Below, piece after piece: positions 35,994 through 45,300 of a stretch of 60,411 nt of DNA. The notes beneath the pieces are model-generated. The model ran no database searches and was not told the origin of the DNA. It was given only the letters and a program-made list of their open reading frames with translations. The stretch's first letter is position 1, and each line of letters opens with the position of its first letter. Source of the stretch: CAYVAP01 sp964343195 (GTDB lineage: Bacteria > Bacteroidota > Bacteroidia > J057); the NCBI GenBank assembly GCA_964343195.1, contig CAYFIR010000020.1, forward strand, positions 1 through 60,411. The letters are read 5' to 3'. The position numbers and the translations under genes were made by a program.

Positions 35994-38900
35994 TTAAAGG
36001 GTGATGTTGATTCCTGCGGTGTAAGATCTGAGTTGGGGGTAGTACCACCCAGCTGAGGATTGCATCTGCGGGTCAAATTCTTCGTCAAAAGTTTTGAACA
36101 CCAGCAGGTTGAATCCAGTGAAGAAAAACCTCACTTCTTTTACTCCCCTTACCTGATTGAGCAATGCTCTGGGCAAAGAGTAGCTGACGTTGATGTTTCT
36201 GAGGCGCAGGTGACGCCCATCACGCATCCAGAAATCAGAGTATCGGTAGTTGTTGTCGTTAAATCCTCCATCCGAGATCCTGGGATAAGCGGCATCGGTA
36301 TTCTCTGGCGTCCAGTAATCGAGCTGGTAGGTATAGCCATTGAACCCGTTTCGCAGTGGACTCTGTGACTCCCCGTCGAGCCAAAGGTCATAGACCGCAG
36401 CTCCGGTAAGCAGCATGGAGAGGGAGAAGTTGCGATAATTGGCTAGCAGGTTGAGGGAGAAGTTATAGGCAGGCTTGTCTCCGTTGCCAAAGACCTGCTG
36501 ATCTCTCACGTCGATGATGCCGTCATCATTGAGGTCCTGGTACCTGACATCGCCGGGCTGTATGGTGCTGTTGTCATTTCCATCCTGGATGGCCCAGCCG
36601 TCGATTTCTTCCTGGGTCTGAAAGAGCCCGTCGGAGATATACCCGCGTCGGAGGCCGGTGTAGCCCCCGGTTACGGTCAGGTTTTGGCGCATGAACTCAT
36701 CTTCGATGGTGGCTTCATCGATGAACACTGCCGTCTCCCGGGAACGGGATAGGTTGAGATTGGCCCCGAGGGTAAGGTCCCGGGTAACCTGCTTGTTGTA
36801 ATTCAGCGCGACCTCAAAGCCTTCGTTGGAATAGCTGTGCAGGTTCTCTGCGGCCAGCCCTACCCCAAGGGTGCTGGGAACACTGGCGGAAGCGAAGGCG
36901 AGTACCCCCTGCCGATCGCGGAAAAAGTAGTCAAACGACAGGGTCAGGGCATTGTTGAGAAACGCCGCATCAAAGCCCACATCATAGGTGGTGATGGTTT
37001 CCCAGGTCAGGTCCTCGTTGGGCAGGGACGTATTATCGATGGTGGGGATCGCTGTTTCGTTGATGGCAAAGAATCCGCTGTAAACGAATCCCGACAACCA
37101 CTGATAGGCCGCGGTACCGTCATTGCCTGCGGTACCATATGAGGCCCTCAGCTTGAAGTCCTGCACGACTCCTCGTGCTCCTTCAAAAAATGCTTCTTCG
37201 GAGAGACGCCACCCTACCGAGACCGATGGGAAGAAGCCCCAACGCTTGCCGGGAGCAAAGCGCGAAGAACCGTCATACCGGAAAGAGGATTCTATCAGGT
37301 ATTTGGCTTTGTAATCATAGCTGAACCGACCAATGAGGCCCAGGCGATTTTCTCGGTACTCGCCACCGTTGGCATCCTTGTTTTCATTGGAGCCGGCAAA
37401 AAGCTGGTCGATGAGATCGGACTGAAAGTCCTGGCGACGACCCCAGAAGTCCTGCCCACTGTTATTTTGCAACTCGCCCAGCAGGAGGCCTGATACGCTG
37501 TGGTTGCCAAACTGTCGATCATAGTTCACAGACTGCTGGGTAACAAAGTGGTTCCCAAATCCAGTGGTAAGGGTAAGTACCGTTTCACTGAAAGAACCTT
37601 CCGGACTGGCCACGAACTCATCGTACTCGCCGGTGCGGCGGTTGAGCGTGTAGAGTTCATAGCTTTTCCCCCACTCCTTGCGGAAGTTGGTATTATACAC
37701 CAGTGAGCCATAAGACTTTAGACTGAGTCCCTGTACCTGCGGGACGGCCCACTCCAGCGAGAGCTTCACATCGATGTTGTTGTTCCGAGCCCGGTAGTAT
37801 CCCGCGTTGAAGTCTCGTAGGCCCTCCAGGATGTGGTTGGGACTGAAGCTGGGCCGTGCGGGTGTGCCATCCGGATAGTAGGCCAGGTCGGTCGGCAGGG
37901 CACGACTCAGTTCGCGGAAAATATTGTAGGCTGAATAGGCAGGCGCTTCGTTTAGACGGCGGCGACCAGCCAGTTTGAGGTTCAGCACCAGGTTATCGGT
38001 AATGTTGGCTTCGATATTGGATCGGATGTTGAACTGCTGGTAGTTCAGCACATCAGCGTTATAGTTGGAACCCTGATTCAGGAAGCCAGCTGAGGCAAAG
38101 TATCTCACCTTCTCATTGCCACCAGAAAGATTCAGGTTGTGGCGCTGCTGAAAGCCAAAATCGCGGAACATCAGCTCTTTCCAGTCCTCATTGGGATAGT
38201 TGATCGGATCTGATCCACTGCGAAAGGCTTCGATCTCTTCTTCGGTATAAAATGGAGCCTGTCCTGCATTCGCCAGGCCTTCGTTCATGACGGTGGCTCG
38301 CTGGACTGAATTGAGGAAATCTGGATAGGCAGTAAATTCTGTCCAGGTAAACTGGTTGCTGTAGTTCAGACGGGGGCGGCTGAGCGATCCTTTTCGGGTG
38401 GTCACGAGGATGACGCCATTCCCTCCCTGTACCCCATATACCGAAGCCGCAGCGGCATCCTTCAGCACGGATATGCTTTCGATCTCATTGGGGTCCAGTT
38501 CGTCGATGTTGCCTGGGGAGCCATCTACGATGACCAGGGCATTGCCAAAGTTGCGAACCTCAAATGAAGATCCGCTGAATCCGGGTTCCCCGCTCCCCTG
38601 CCGGACAAACAGGCCGGCTGCCAGTCCTTCGAGGCCATTGCTGACGTTGGGGACGGGCAGTTTTTTGAGGGTTTCTTCATCTACGGTTGAAACGGCAGAA
38701 GTCAGCTTGGCGCGGGACTGGCTCCCATACCCAACCACGACCACTTCTTCGAGCTGCAGCCCGGCAACCAGTGCAACACTGATTTCACTCTGCCCATTGA
38801 TCTCGATGGACTGGGCGGTGTATCCAGTGTAGGAAAAGCGGATCCTGGTAGCCGATTCGCCAACTCGAAGGCGATACCTGCCATCGTCGTCGGTTAGCAT

Positions 38901-39068
38901 TCCATTGGTCGTCCCCTCAACTACAACCGTCGCTCCTATTAGGGGCTCGCCAGTTCCTGCATCAGTCACCTGACCACTGACCTGGGTCTGGGCACTCAGC
39001 TGAAACGAAAAGCAGGTTAAAACCAGGCCCAGTAACCAGGCCCGGAGGGATAAGGTTTGTTGCATCAT
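35994..39068 (-). CDS. SusC/RagA-family TonB-linked outer membrane protein
   Basis: The large barrel (1024 residues) that imports oligosaccharides together with SusD. Signal peptide 1-26; carboxypeptidase-regulatory-like domain about 28-105 (VSGQVTDAGTGEPLIGATVV); TonB-box-like VVVVGYGSQSRAKLTSAVS near 108-126; plug with LEGLAAGLFVRQGSGEP and SVYGVQGGNGVILVTT; then the barrel ending in YTAGINITL. Two adjacent ATG codons could start it (39068 or 39065). A good promoter match lies 107 bases upstream, and it heads the leftward operon susC-susD-PKD-GH5-GH30. Confidence 0.96.
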   Translation of the reverse strand: MMQQTLSLRAWLLGLVLTCFSFQLSAQTQVSGQVTDAGTGEPLIGATVVVEGTTNGMLTDDDGRYRLRVGESATRIRFSYTGYTAQSIEINGQSEISVALVAGLQLEEVVVVGYGSQSRAKLTSAVSTVDEETLKKLPVPNVSNGLEGLAAGLFVRQGSGEPGFSGSSFEVRNFGNALVIVDGSPGNIDELDPNEIESISVLKDAAAASVYGVQGGNGVILVTTRKGSLSRPRLNYSNQFTWTEFTAYPDFLNSVQRATVMNEGLANAGQAPFYTEEEIEAFRSGSDPINYPNEDWKELMFRDFGFQQRHNLNLSGGNEKVRYFASAGFLNQGSNYNADVLNYQQFNIRSNIEANITDNLVLNLKLAGRRRLNEAPAYSAYNIFRELSRALPTDLAYYPDGTPARPSFSPNHILEGLRDFNAGYYRARNNNIDVKLSLEWAVPQVQGLSLKSYGSLVYNTNFRKEWGKSYELYTLNRRTGEYDEFVASPEGSFSETVLTLTTGFGNHFVTQQSVNYDRQFGNHSVSGLLLGELQNNSGQDFWGRRQDFQSDLIDQLFAGSNENKDANGGEYRENRLGLIGRFSYDYKAKYLIESSFRYDGSSRFAPGKRWGFFPSVSVGWRLSEEAFFEGARGVVQDFKLRASYGTAGNDGTAAYQWLSGFVYSGFFAINETAIPTIDNTSLPNEDLTWETITTYDVGFDAAFLNNALTLSFDYFFRDRQGVLAFASASVPSTLGVGLAAENLHSYSNEGFEVALNYNKQVTRDLTLGANLNLSRSRETAVFIDEATIEDEFMRQNLTVTGGYTGLRRGYISDGLFQTQEEIDGWAIQDGNDNSTIQPGDVRYQDLNDDGIIDVRDQQVFGNGDKPAYNFSLNLLANYRNFSLSMLLTGAAVYDLWLDGESQSPLRNGFNGYTYQLDYWTPENTDAAYPRISDGGFNDNNYRYSDFWMRDGRHLRLRNINVSYSLPRALLNQVRGVKEVRFFFTGFNLLVFKTFDEEFDPQMQSSAGWYYPQLRSYTAGINITL

Positions 39069-39174
39069 AGTAGTAGTCTTGATCTTGCACTTATTTCACA
39101 ATCAACTTTGCAAAAACGCACGAAAATCACCAATAAAGCCCTACTACAATCATACTACAGCGTGACTTTTTTTA

Positions 39175-39204
39175 GAAATATATTGATTGTCATATACTTA
39201 CAAA
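39175..39204 (-). promoter_or_regulatory. Promoter of the PUL operon
   Basis: On the minus strand TTTG (39201-39204), 18 bases, then TATATTTC (39175-39182), seven of eight matches to TAnnTTTG. It lies between the sensor-regulator stop (39227) and the SusC start (39068), just where the operon promoter is needed. Confidence 0.5.
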
Positions 39205-39226
39205 GAGGGCTCGCAAACGGCATTCA

Positions 39227-42184
39227 TCAGTTTTGGGGATCAAATCCGGTGATGTAACGGATGAGATCTTCCTCTTTTCCCAGTCCCAAGCGCTTTTTGA
39301 GTCGGTAGCGTCCCTGCTCTACAGCTCGGGTAGAGACGTTGAGGAGGTAAGCGATTTCCTTGGTGCTGAGGTTAATCCGAATCAGGGAACACATCCGCAG
39401 GTCATGCGGTGTGAGTTCTGAATGCTTTTCTCGTAGAGACTGAATAAAATCCTTGTCCACCTGGTTGAAATACAGGTCAAATTCCTTCCAGTGGTCTTCA
39501 TTTTTCAGCTCATGGTTCAGGGTCTGAATGATGGGAGTCACAGGGGCACCTGTTTCTTTTTGCACCTTCAGGAGCTTTTCCTTCAGATCGGTCAGGATCT
39601 CATTCTTATGCGCGATCTGTACCGACGAATACATGAGGTTGGACGTCTTGGCTTCAAGTTCAGAGGCCAGTTTTTCATTTTGGAGCTGTAGCAGCTGCCG
39701 TTTATGGGCCGTCTCGCGCCGCTGTACCACCACATACCCAGCGGTCAGGACCAACCCCATGATGACCAGGGTAAGGAGGCCACGAAACCAGAGGGTTTGC
39801 CAGAATGGCGGATCGATGAGGATCTCAATCTCCCTGATGGTCTCTCTGTATTTTACCCTGAACGTATAACTCCCGGGATCGAGGTTGGTATAGGTGACGC
39901 TGTTTTGCCCTATTTCTGTTTCCTGCCAGTCTTCGTCAAAGTTTTCCATCTTATACGCGTACTGCATGTCCATGGGGTTGGTGAAGTCCATGGCAGAGAA
40001 TTCGAGGGAAAAGGACTTATCCAGGTAGCTAAGCCTGATATTTTCAGCCTCTTCGATGGGTTTTGTCAGGATGATCCTGCCATCGGGAAGCTGACCGACC
40101 GGGATCGGCTGATTGGCGACCTGCAGGCCCGTCAGGGTGACATGGGCCTGATGAACTTCGTCAGGAAGCCGCTCAGGGTGCAGGGTATTCAGGCCATTGA
40201 TCCCGCCAAATAACAGGGTGCCATCATCAAGCGCCAGGATGGCCTCCTGGTTAAACTGATTCGCCGCCTGCGGCGTGCGGAAGTCAAAGTTGCGTATCTT
40301 CAGGGTAACGGGATTCAGACGGCTGATGCCTTCAAAGGTCGTCACCCAAAGCATCCCCCTGCAGTCCTCCGCAATCCCCATCACACTGTTGGCAAGCAGG
40401 CCCTGATCTTTGCCGATTCGCTCAAATCGTCCCTGCCCCAGCCAACGGTTAAGCCCGCCACCCTCTGTTCCGATCCAAAGATTGCCCCTGCTATCCTGGA
40501 AAATGGCCCGGATTTCATTGTTGCTCAACGACTCGGGATCTGCTGGATCGTGCCGATAATGAACGAATTGTTGTTTTGCTTCGTCCCAGCGATCCAGGCC
40601 CTGGTCTACCGTACCAGCCCATACTTGGTCTTCCTGGTCCACAAAAACCACCATCACGTTAAGGTCGGTCAGGCTACCGGGGCGGTCAGGGTCGTGGCTA
40701 TATCGGGTCTGGTCCAGCGTCTCGGGGTCCAGCGAAACGAGGCCCCCACCTACGGTTGCAACCCATAGCAGCCCATCTGCCTGCTCTGCCATGGACCAGA
40801 CGTTGTTGGGGCCTCCCAGAATGTGGGCAAAGGTATTCGTTTGGGGGTCATAGCGATCCAGTCCCTGCCCAAACAGGCCCACCCACAGGCGATTGCGGCT
40901 GTCTTCAAACAGGGTTTTGACCACATTTCCGGCGAGGCTTCCTCCTTGTCCTGGCACATGCAAAAAGGGGGGGGCTGAAAAACGGTTGCTATCGGGATTC
41001 TGCCAGTTGAGGCCGCCCCCATCCGTGCCAACCCAGACCTTCCCATCACGGGTCTGAGCCAGTGACAGGATGGAACGGCTCTTGAGGGCTTCGCCACCGG
41101 GCAGACCAGGGGCCAAACGCTTGAACCATACTTTCCCAGGTTTGTAAATGTTGATCCCTCCGTTGTAGGTTCCCATCCAGACATTTCCCGTGCGATCCTC
41201 CCACAGACAGAAAAGCGCATTGCTGTTCAAGCCTGTTTTTTGACCGGGATAATAGGAATATACGGCCACCTCGTCTCCGGTCGGATCGAGGATATTGAGC
41301 CCCCCACCATCGGTGGCTACGAACAGTCGGCCATCTGTGGTTTTCCACATGTCGCGGACACCATTGGAACTCAGTGACCGAGATCCGTTGCCCGGCGCAT
41401 AGTGCACATAGCTGCGGTCTGCAAGTTTCATCCGGTAGAGACCAGTCCCTTCAGTCCCTACCCATAGGTAGTCGCCATCGAGGAACAACCTCTTCCGATA
41501 CCCGCTCATATTGGGATGATTGGGTAGCATCGGATGGCTAAGGGAAAAATGGCCATCGGGCTCCAGGACGTTGAGTCCCCCTCCCGCCGTAGCGACCCAA
41601 ATGGTTCCGTGCTGATCCTGCACAACGTCGAACACCAGGTCATTGGAGAGCCCGCTATTTTCCCAGGTGTAGTGGCGAGAAGTGTCTGCCCGCGGGTCAT
41701 ATCGAAGCGCCCCTCCTCCAATGGTGGTGATCCAGATGCCTCCTTCATTATCTTCAAAAAAAGAAGTGACCTCGTACTCTATGATGGGAACAAAGCTCGA
41801 ATCCTGGCTGAGGTGTACAAATTGATCACTATGCGACTTTTTTACGCTGATGCCGTGTTTACCCGTTCCGACCCAGAGGTTGCCACTGCGGTCTTCGTAG
41901 AGGGCTGATATTTTTTTTCCGCTAAAATTTTCCTGAATCTCCTGATCGACGCTGGAGGCAATGGCCTCAAATCTGTAGCCATCATATCGACTGAGTCCGT
42001 ATTGCGTGCCCACCCACATATATCCATGACGATCCTGCAAAAGGCAGTGCACGGTATTGTGAGAGAGTCCATCGCTGATGGTGAGATGGTCTACATTCAG
42101 GTCGTCTGATGCTACCTGCCCCCATCCAGTCGCAACGGAGATCAACCATGACAAGGTGATCAGAAGGCAGGATTTATAGGTCAT
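39227..42184 (-). CDS. Propeller sensor with LuxR-type DNA-binding domain (PUL regulator)
   Basis: A 985-residue membrane sensor. Signal peptide 1-23, then about 14 two-component-regulator propeller repeats (for example DRHGYMWVGTQYGLSRYDG, recurring to about residue 660), a Y_Y_Y domain (about 700-780, FSAMDFTNPMDMQYAYKMENF region), one membrane segment near residues 796-818 (LTLVIMGLVLTAGYVVVQRR), a coiled coil, and a C-terminal LuxR/GerE-like helix-turn-helix (TPHDLRMCSLIRINLSTKEI, then AYLLNVSTRAVEQGRYRLKK). There is no kinase or receiver domain, so it acts in one piece, unlike the hybrid two-component regulators of many PULs. It is just upstream of susC, reads an oligosaccharide outside and probably activates the operon. 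Confidence 0.9.
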   Translation of the reverse strand: MTYKSCLLITLSWLISVATGWGQVASDDLNVDHLTISDGLSHNTVHCLLQDRHGYMWVGTQYGLSRYDGYRFEAIASSVDQEIQENFSGKKISALYEDRSGNLWVGTGKHGISVKKSHSDQFVHLSQDSSFVPIIEYEVTSFFEDNEGGIWITTIGGGALRYDPRADTSRHYTWENSGLSNDLVFDVVQDQHGTIWVATAGGGLNVLEPDGHFSLSHPMLPNHPNMSGYRKRLFLDGDYLWVGTEGTGLYRMKLADRSYVHYAPGNGSRSLSSNGVRDMWKTTDGRLFVATDGGGLNILDPTGDEVAVYSYYPGQKTGLNSNALFCLWEDRTGNVWMGTYNGGINIYKPGKVWFKRLAPGLPGGEALKSRSILSLAQTRDGKVWVGTDGGGLNWQNPDSNRFSAPPFLHVPGQGGSLAGNVVKTLFEDSRNRLWVGLFGQGLDRYDPQTNTFAHILGGPNNVWSMAEQADGLLWVATVGGGLVSLDPETLDQTRYSHDPDRPGSLTDLNVMVVFVDQEDQVWAGTVDQGLDRWDEAKQQFVHYRHDPADPESLSNNEIRAIFQDSRGNLWIGTEGGGLNRWLGQGRFERIGKDQGLLANSVMGIAEDCRGMLWVTTFEGISRLNPVTLKIRNFDFRTPQAANQFNQEAILALDDGTLLFGGINGLNTLHPERLPDEVHQAHVTLTGLQVANQPIPVGQLPDGRIILTKPIEEAENIRLSYLDKSFSLEFSAMDFTNPMDMQYAYKMENFDEDWQETEIGQNSVTYTNLDPGSYTFRVKYRETIREIEILIDPPFWQTLWFRGLLTLVIMGLVLTAGYVVVQRRETAHKRQLLQLQNEKLASELEAKTSNLMYSSVQIAHKNEILTDLKEKLLKVQKETGAPVTPIIQTLNHELKNEDHWKEFDLYFNQVDKDFIQSLREKHSELTPHDLRMCSLIRINLSTKEIAYLLNVSTRAVEQGRYRLKKRLGLGKEEDLIRYITGFDPQN

Positions 42185-42243
42185 AGGCGTTATTACTTGA
42201 TAGAAACAGGGCTATGGTTCGGACTGTGGACAGAACCCAATAC

Positions 42244-42274
42244 AAAAGATAGGATTCCTCGCCCGTAATTGAAA
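42244..42274 (-). promoter_or_regulatory. Candidate promoter of the sensor-regulator gene
   Basis: On the minus strand TTTC (42271-42274), 19 bases, TATCTTTT (42244-42251), a near match to the Bacteroidota pattern about 60 bases before the ATG at 42184. Confidence 0.3.
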
Positions 42275-42325
42275 AGATATCGGCACTATGCCAGGGTGCG
42301 GAAAGCACTGCTATCAGTTCTCCTG

Positions 42326-45300
42326 CTAGCGTCCATACACCTTCACCAATTGCTGCAGCGTCTCAGCCAATGCATCGGTCGGTGGCCAGTTTTCCATGCG
42401 CCATTTCCAGTTTTTCTTGACCGTACCGGGCTTGTTCATCATGGCAGACTGTCCCAGCCCCATGATGTCCTGCATGGGCACCACGATGGTCTCCGCGGTG
42501 GAGGCATACAGCAGCCGGATCATCTCCCAGTGGAGCAATTCGGGCTTGATCGCGTGTCCGAGATATGCTTCCAGACGCCTATGTGCGGCTTCGTCCAGTT
42601 CATGCTGGTGCCAACCCTTCAGGGTATTGTTGTCATGCGTGCCCGTATAGGCCACCGAGTTGGGCGTATAAAGATGGGGAATGTGAAGGTTTTGCGGCAT
42701 GTTGGGGCTGAAGGCAAACTGCATGACCCGCATGCCGGGAAAGTGGTAGGCGTCGCGCAGGTCGTACACCTCCTGGTCGATGTCGCCCAGGTCCTCCGCC
42801 ACGATGGGCAGGGTTCCCAGGGCCTCTTGTAGCGCATCAAACAGCTTGCGTCCCGGTCCGGGAGACCAGCGGCCATTGATCGCGGTTTTTTCGGAGGCTG
42901 GGACTTGCCAGTATGCGGCGAAAGCCCGGAAGTGGTCCAGGCGCAGCAGGTCAAAGAATTCCAGGTTGCGCCTTACCCGCTGTATCCACCACTGGTAACC
43001 GCTCATTTCATGGGTGCTCCAGTCAAAAATTGGCATGCCCCATAGCTGCCCTGTTTCGCTGAAGTAATCGGGTGGTACGCCAGCGACTGTCTTCGGAGCG
43101 AGGTTATCATCCAGTTTGAATAGCTCCGGATGGGCCCAAACGTCAGCGCTGTCGTAGCTGACGTAGATAGGCATGTCGCCAAAAATCTCCACGTCCCGGC
43201 GATGGGCATACTGGCGGAGTCCCTGCCACTGTAGTTGAAAGATGAACTGGGTAAAACATTCCGCCTCGATTTCCTGTGCAAACTTCTCCCGCTTTTTGAT
43301 AAGCTTTTCGGCGTCGCGGTGGCGAATTTTCTCAGGCCACTCAGACCAGGGTTTCCCTTCAAAATGTTGCCGCAAAACCCTGTACAGTGCATAGTCGTCC
43401 AGCCAGTCGCTTTCTGCCTGGCAAAAGGCTTCGAATTGTTCCCTCAAATTGCTGTCGGGAGTTGACCGAAAGGTTTGGTAGGCTTGCTGAAGCAATAGGG
43501 TTTTTCGGGCTTCGACTTCTATAAAATCTACCGGTCCAGAGGCTTCCAGCCAGTGCTTGGCCAGATGTTCCATGGTCACCAGGCCCATTTCTTCCAGTAG
43601 ATCGGGGCTGATCAGCATGGGATTACCCGCAAAGGCAGAATCTGCTGCATAAGGCGAATAATAGCCCTCCCGGGTGACAGGATTCAGAGGCAGCACTTGC
43701 CAGAGTGTTTGGCCGGACTCGGCCAGCCAGTCCACAAATTTGGTGGCGTGTGGCCCCATGTCGCCGATTCCATAGGCCGTTGGCAGCGAACTGATGTGCA
43801 GGAGCACACCGGCTTTTCGACCGTTGCTACTGCGGCTTCCGGTTAGCAGGGCAAAGGGCAACTGGCCCATCAGGTCCTTGAGTGGCAACTCATCCCAGCA
43901 ACTATGAGACTTGCTGCTAAACTGATCCTGCCAGTCATGCGGAGCGAGTTTGGGTAGCACCAGCCGGGTGTCCTGCCAGTCGATTTTGGTAATTCGCTTG
44001 GCCTTTCCCTCGGTGAGAATGGCACTGTGGAGGGGCAGGACCACCAGGGCATAATCCTTTCCCTGACGCCGGAAGTAGGCCATTACGTGCTGGGAATGCG
44101 TTCCCTTCACTTCGATGGGGACGTACTCACCATCGGAGAATAGCTCGGGATAATCCTGCCGGGCTCTGAGGCAGGCCTGCGTGAGCCAGAGTTTCACCTG
44201 GCCTTCAGAACGATTTTCCCAGAGCTTTTCCTCCCATTTATCCTCCTCCAACCAGCCGTCAATCTGAGCCAGTTGCTGACTCAGGGTGTCGTAGTCCACC
44301 GGGCGGCGGTTGTCAGGATCGACGAGGCTCAGGTTCCAGCTTTCGCTGCCCTGATAGAGATCGGGAGTTCCGGGGAGGGTGTTTTTGAGCAATACCTGGC
44401 TGAGGCTGTTGACGATGCCGTAGTCCCGTAGTTTGGGAAAAAGGGGATCAAATGCCTGTCGAAACGCACTTTCCGGTTTCAGGCTGTCAAGTGCGAGGGC
44501 GATGACAGCCTGCTCGTATTCCTCGTTAGGATTTCCCCAGTCGCTTTTGACCTTGGCTTCCCGCAGGGCTTTGGGCAGGTAGCCCTTGAGCCTCTCCGCA
44601 AAAGCCTCATCCGGTTCGCCGTCCATGGGCCAGGCACCCGCCAGGGTTTGAGCCAGGAAATAGGCGTCGTTTGGCTCAACGCCAGCCACGCTCCACTGGG
44701 GCTGCCAGGCTTCGACCAGGCTTTTCCAATCCAGGTACAGCTCGCTGAGTACGAATAGGCGGGCGCGGGTATCTTCGCCGCGTTTGGTGTCGTGGGTGGA
44801 GAGGGTATTGAGGCTGAGCGGATGGGTCTTCTGGCGTTGTTGGATAAAGTGCTCAAATTCCGCCTGAGCCAGGTGAAACTGGCTGGGATCATCGCCGACT
44901 TCGTTGTGGGCGATGAAGCGATTGTAGAGGTAAAAGGTCGTGTCTTCCAGGCCCTTGGCCATGAGGGGACCACTGAACTGCATGGCGCGACGCAGGAATT
45001 TGCTGCCGACCTTGCGCTGTTGTTCACTGGCAAATTCGTCCCGCACAAAGGCGGCTTCGTAGCGTTCGGCCACGGTAGTCAGTTCTGGATTTCGCTTGCG
45101 AATGCTCGCCAGCACCTCTGCGATCAGGTCCCGGTCTGGCCCTGATAGTGGCAGCGACCGCGGGTAAATCCGGTAAACGGGCATTGCCAGTAGCAACTCG
45201 CCGATCATCAGGTAGAGGGCTTCTTCGCCAAGCTGTTCCTGTTCGAGTTGGGGTATCCACTCCAACTCCTGAAACAGGTGGTAGAGGTTGTCCCATTCGC

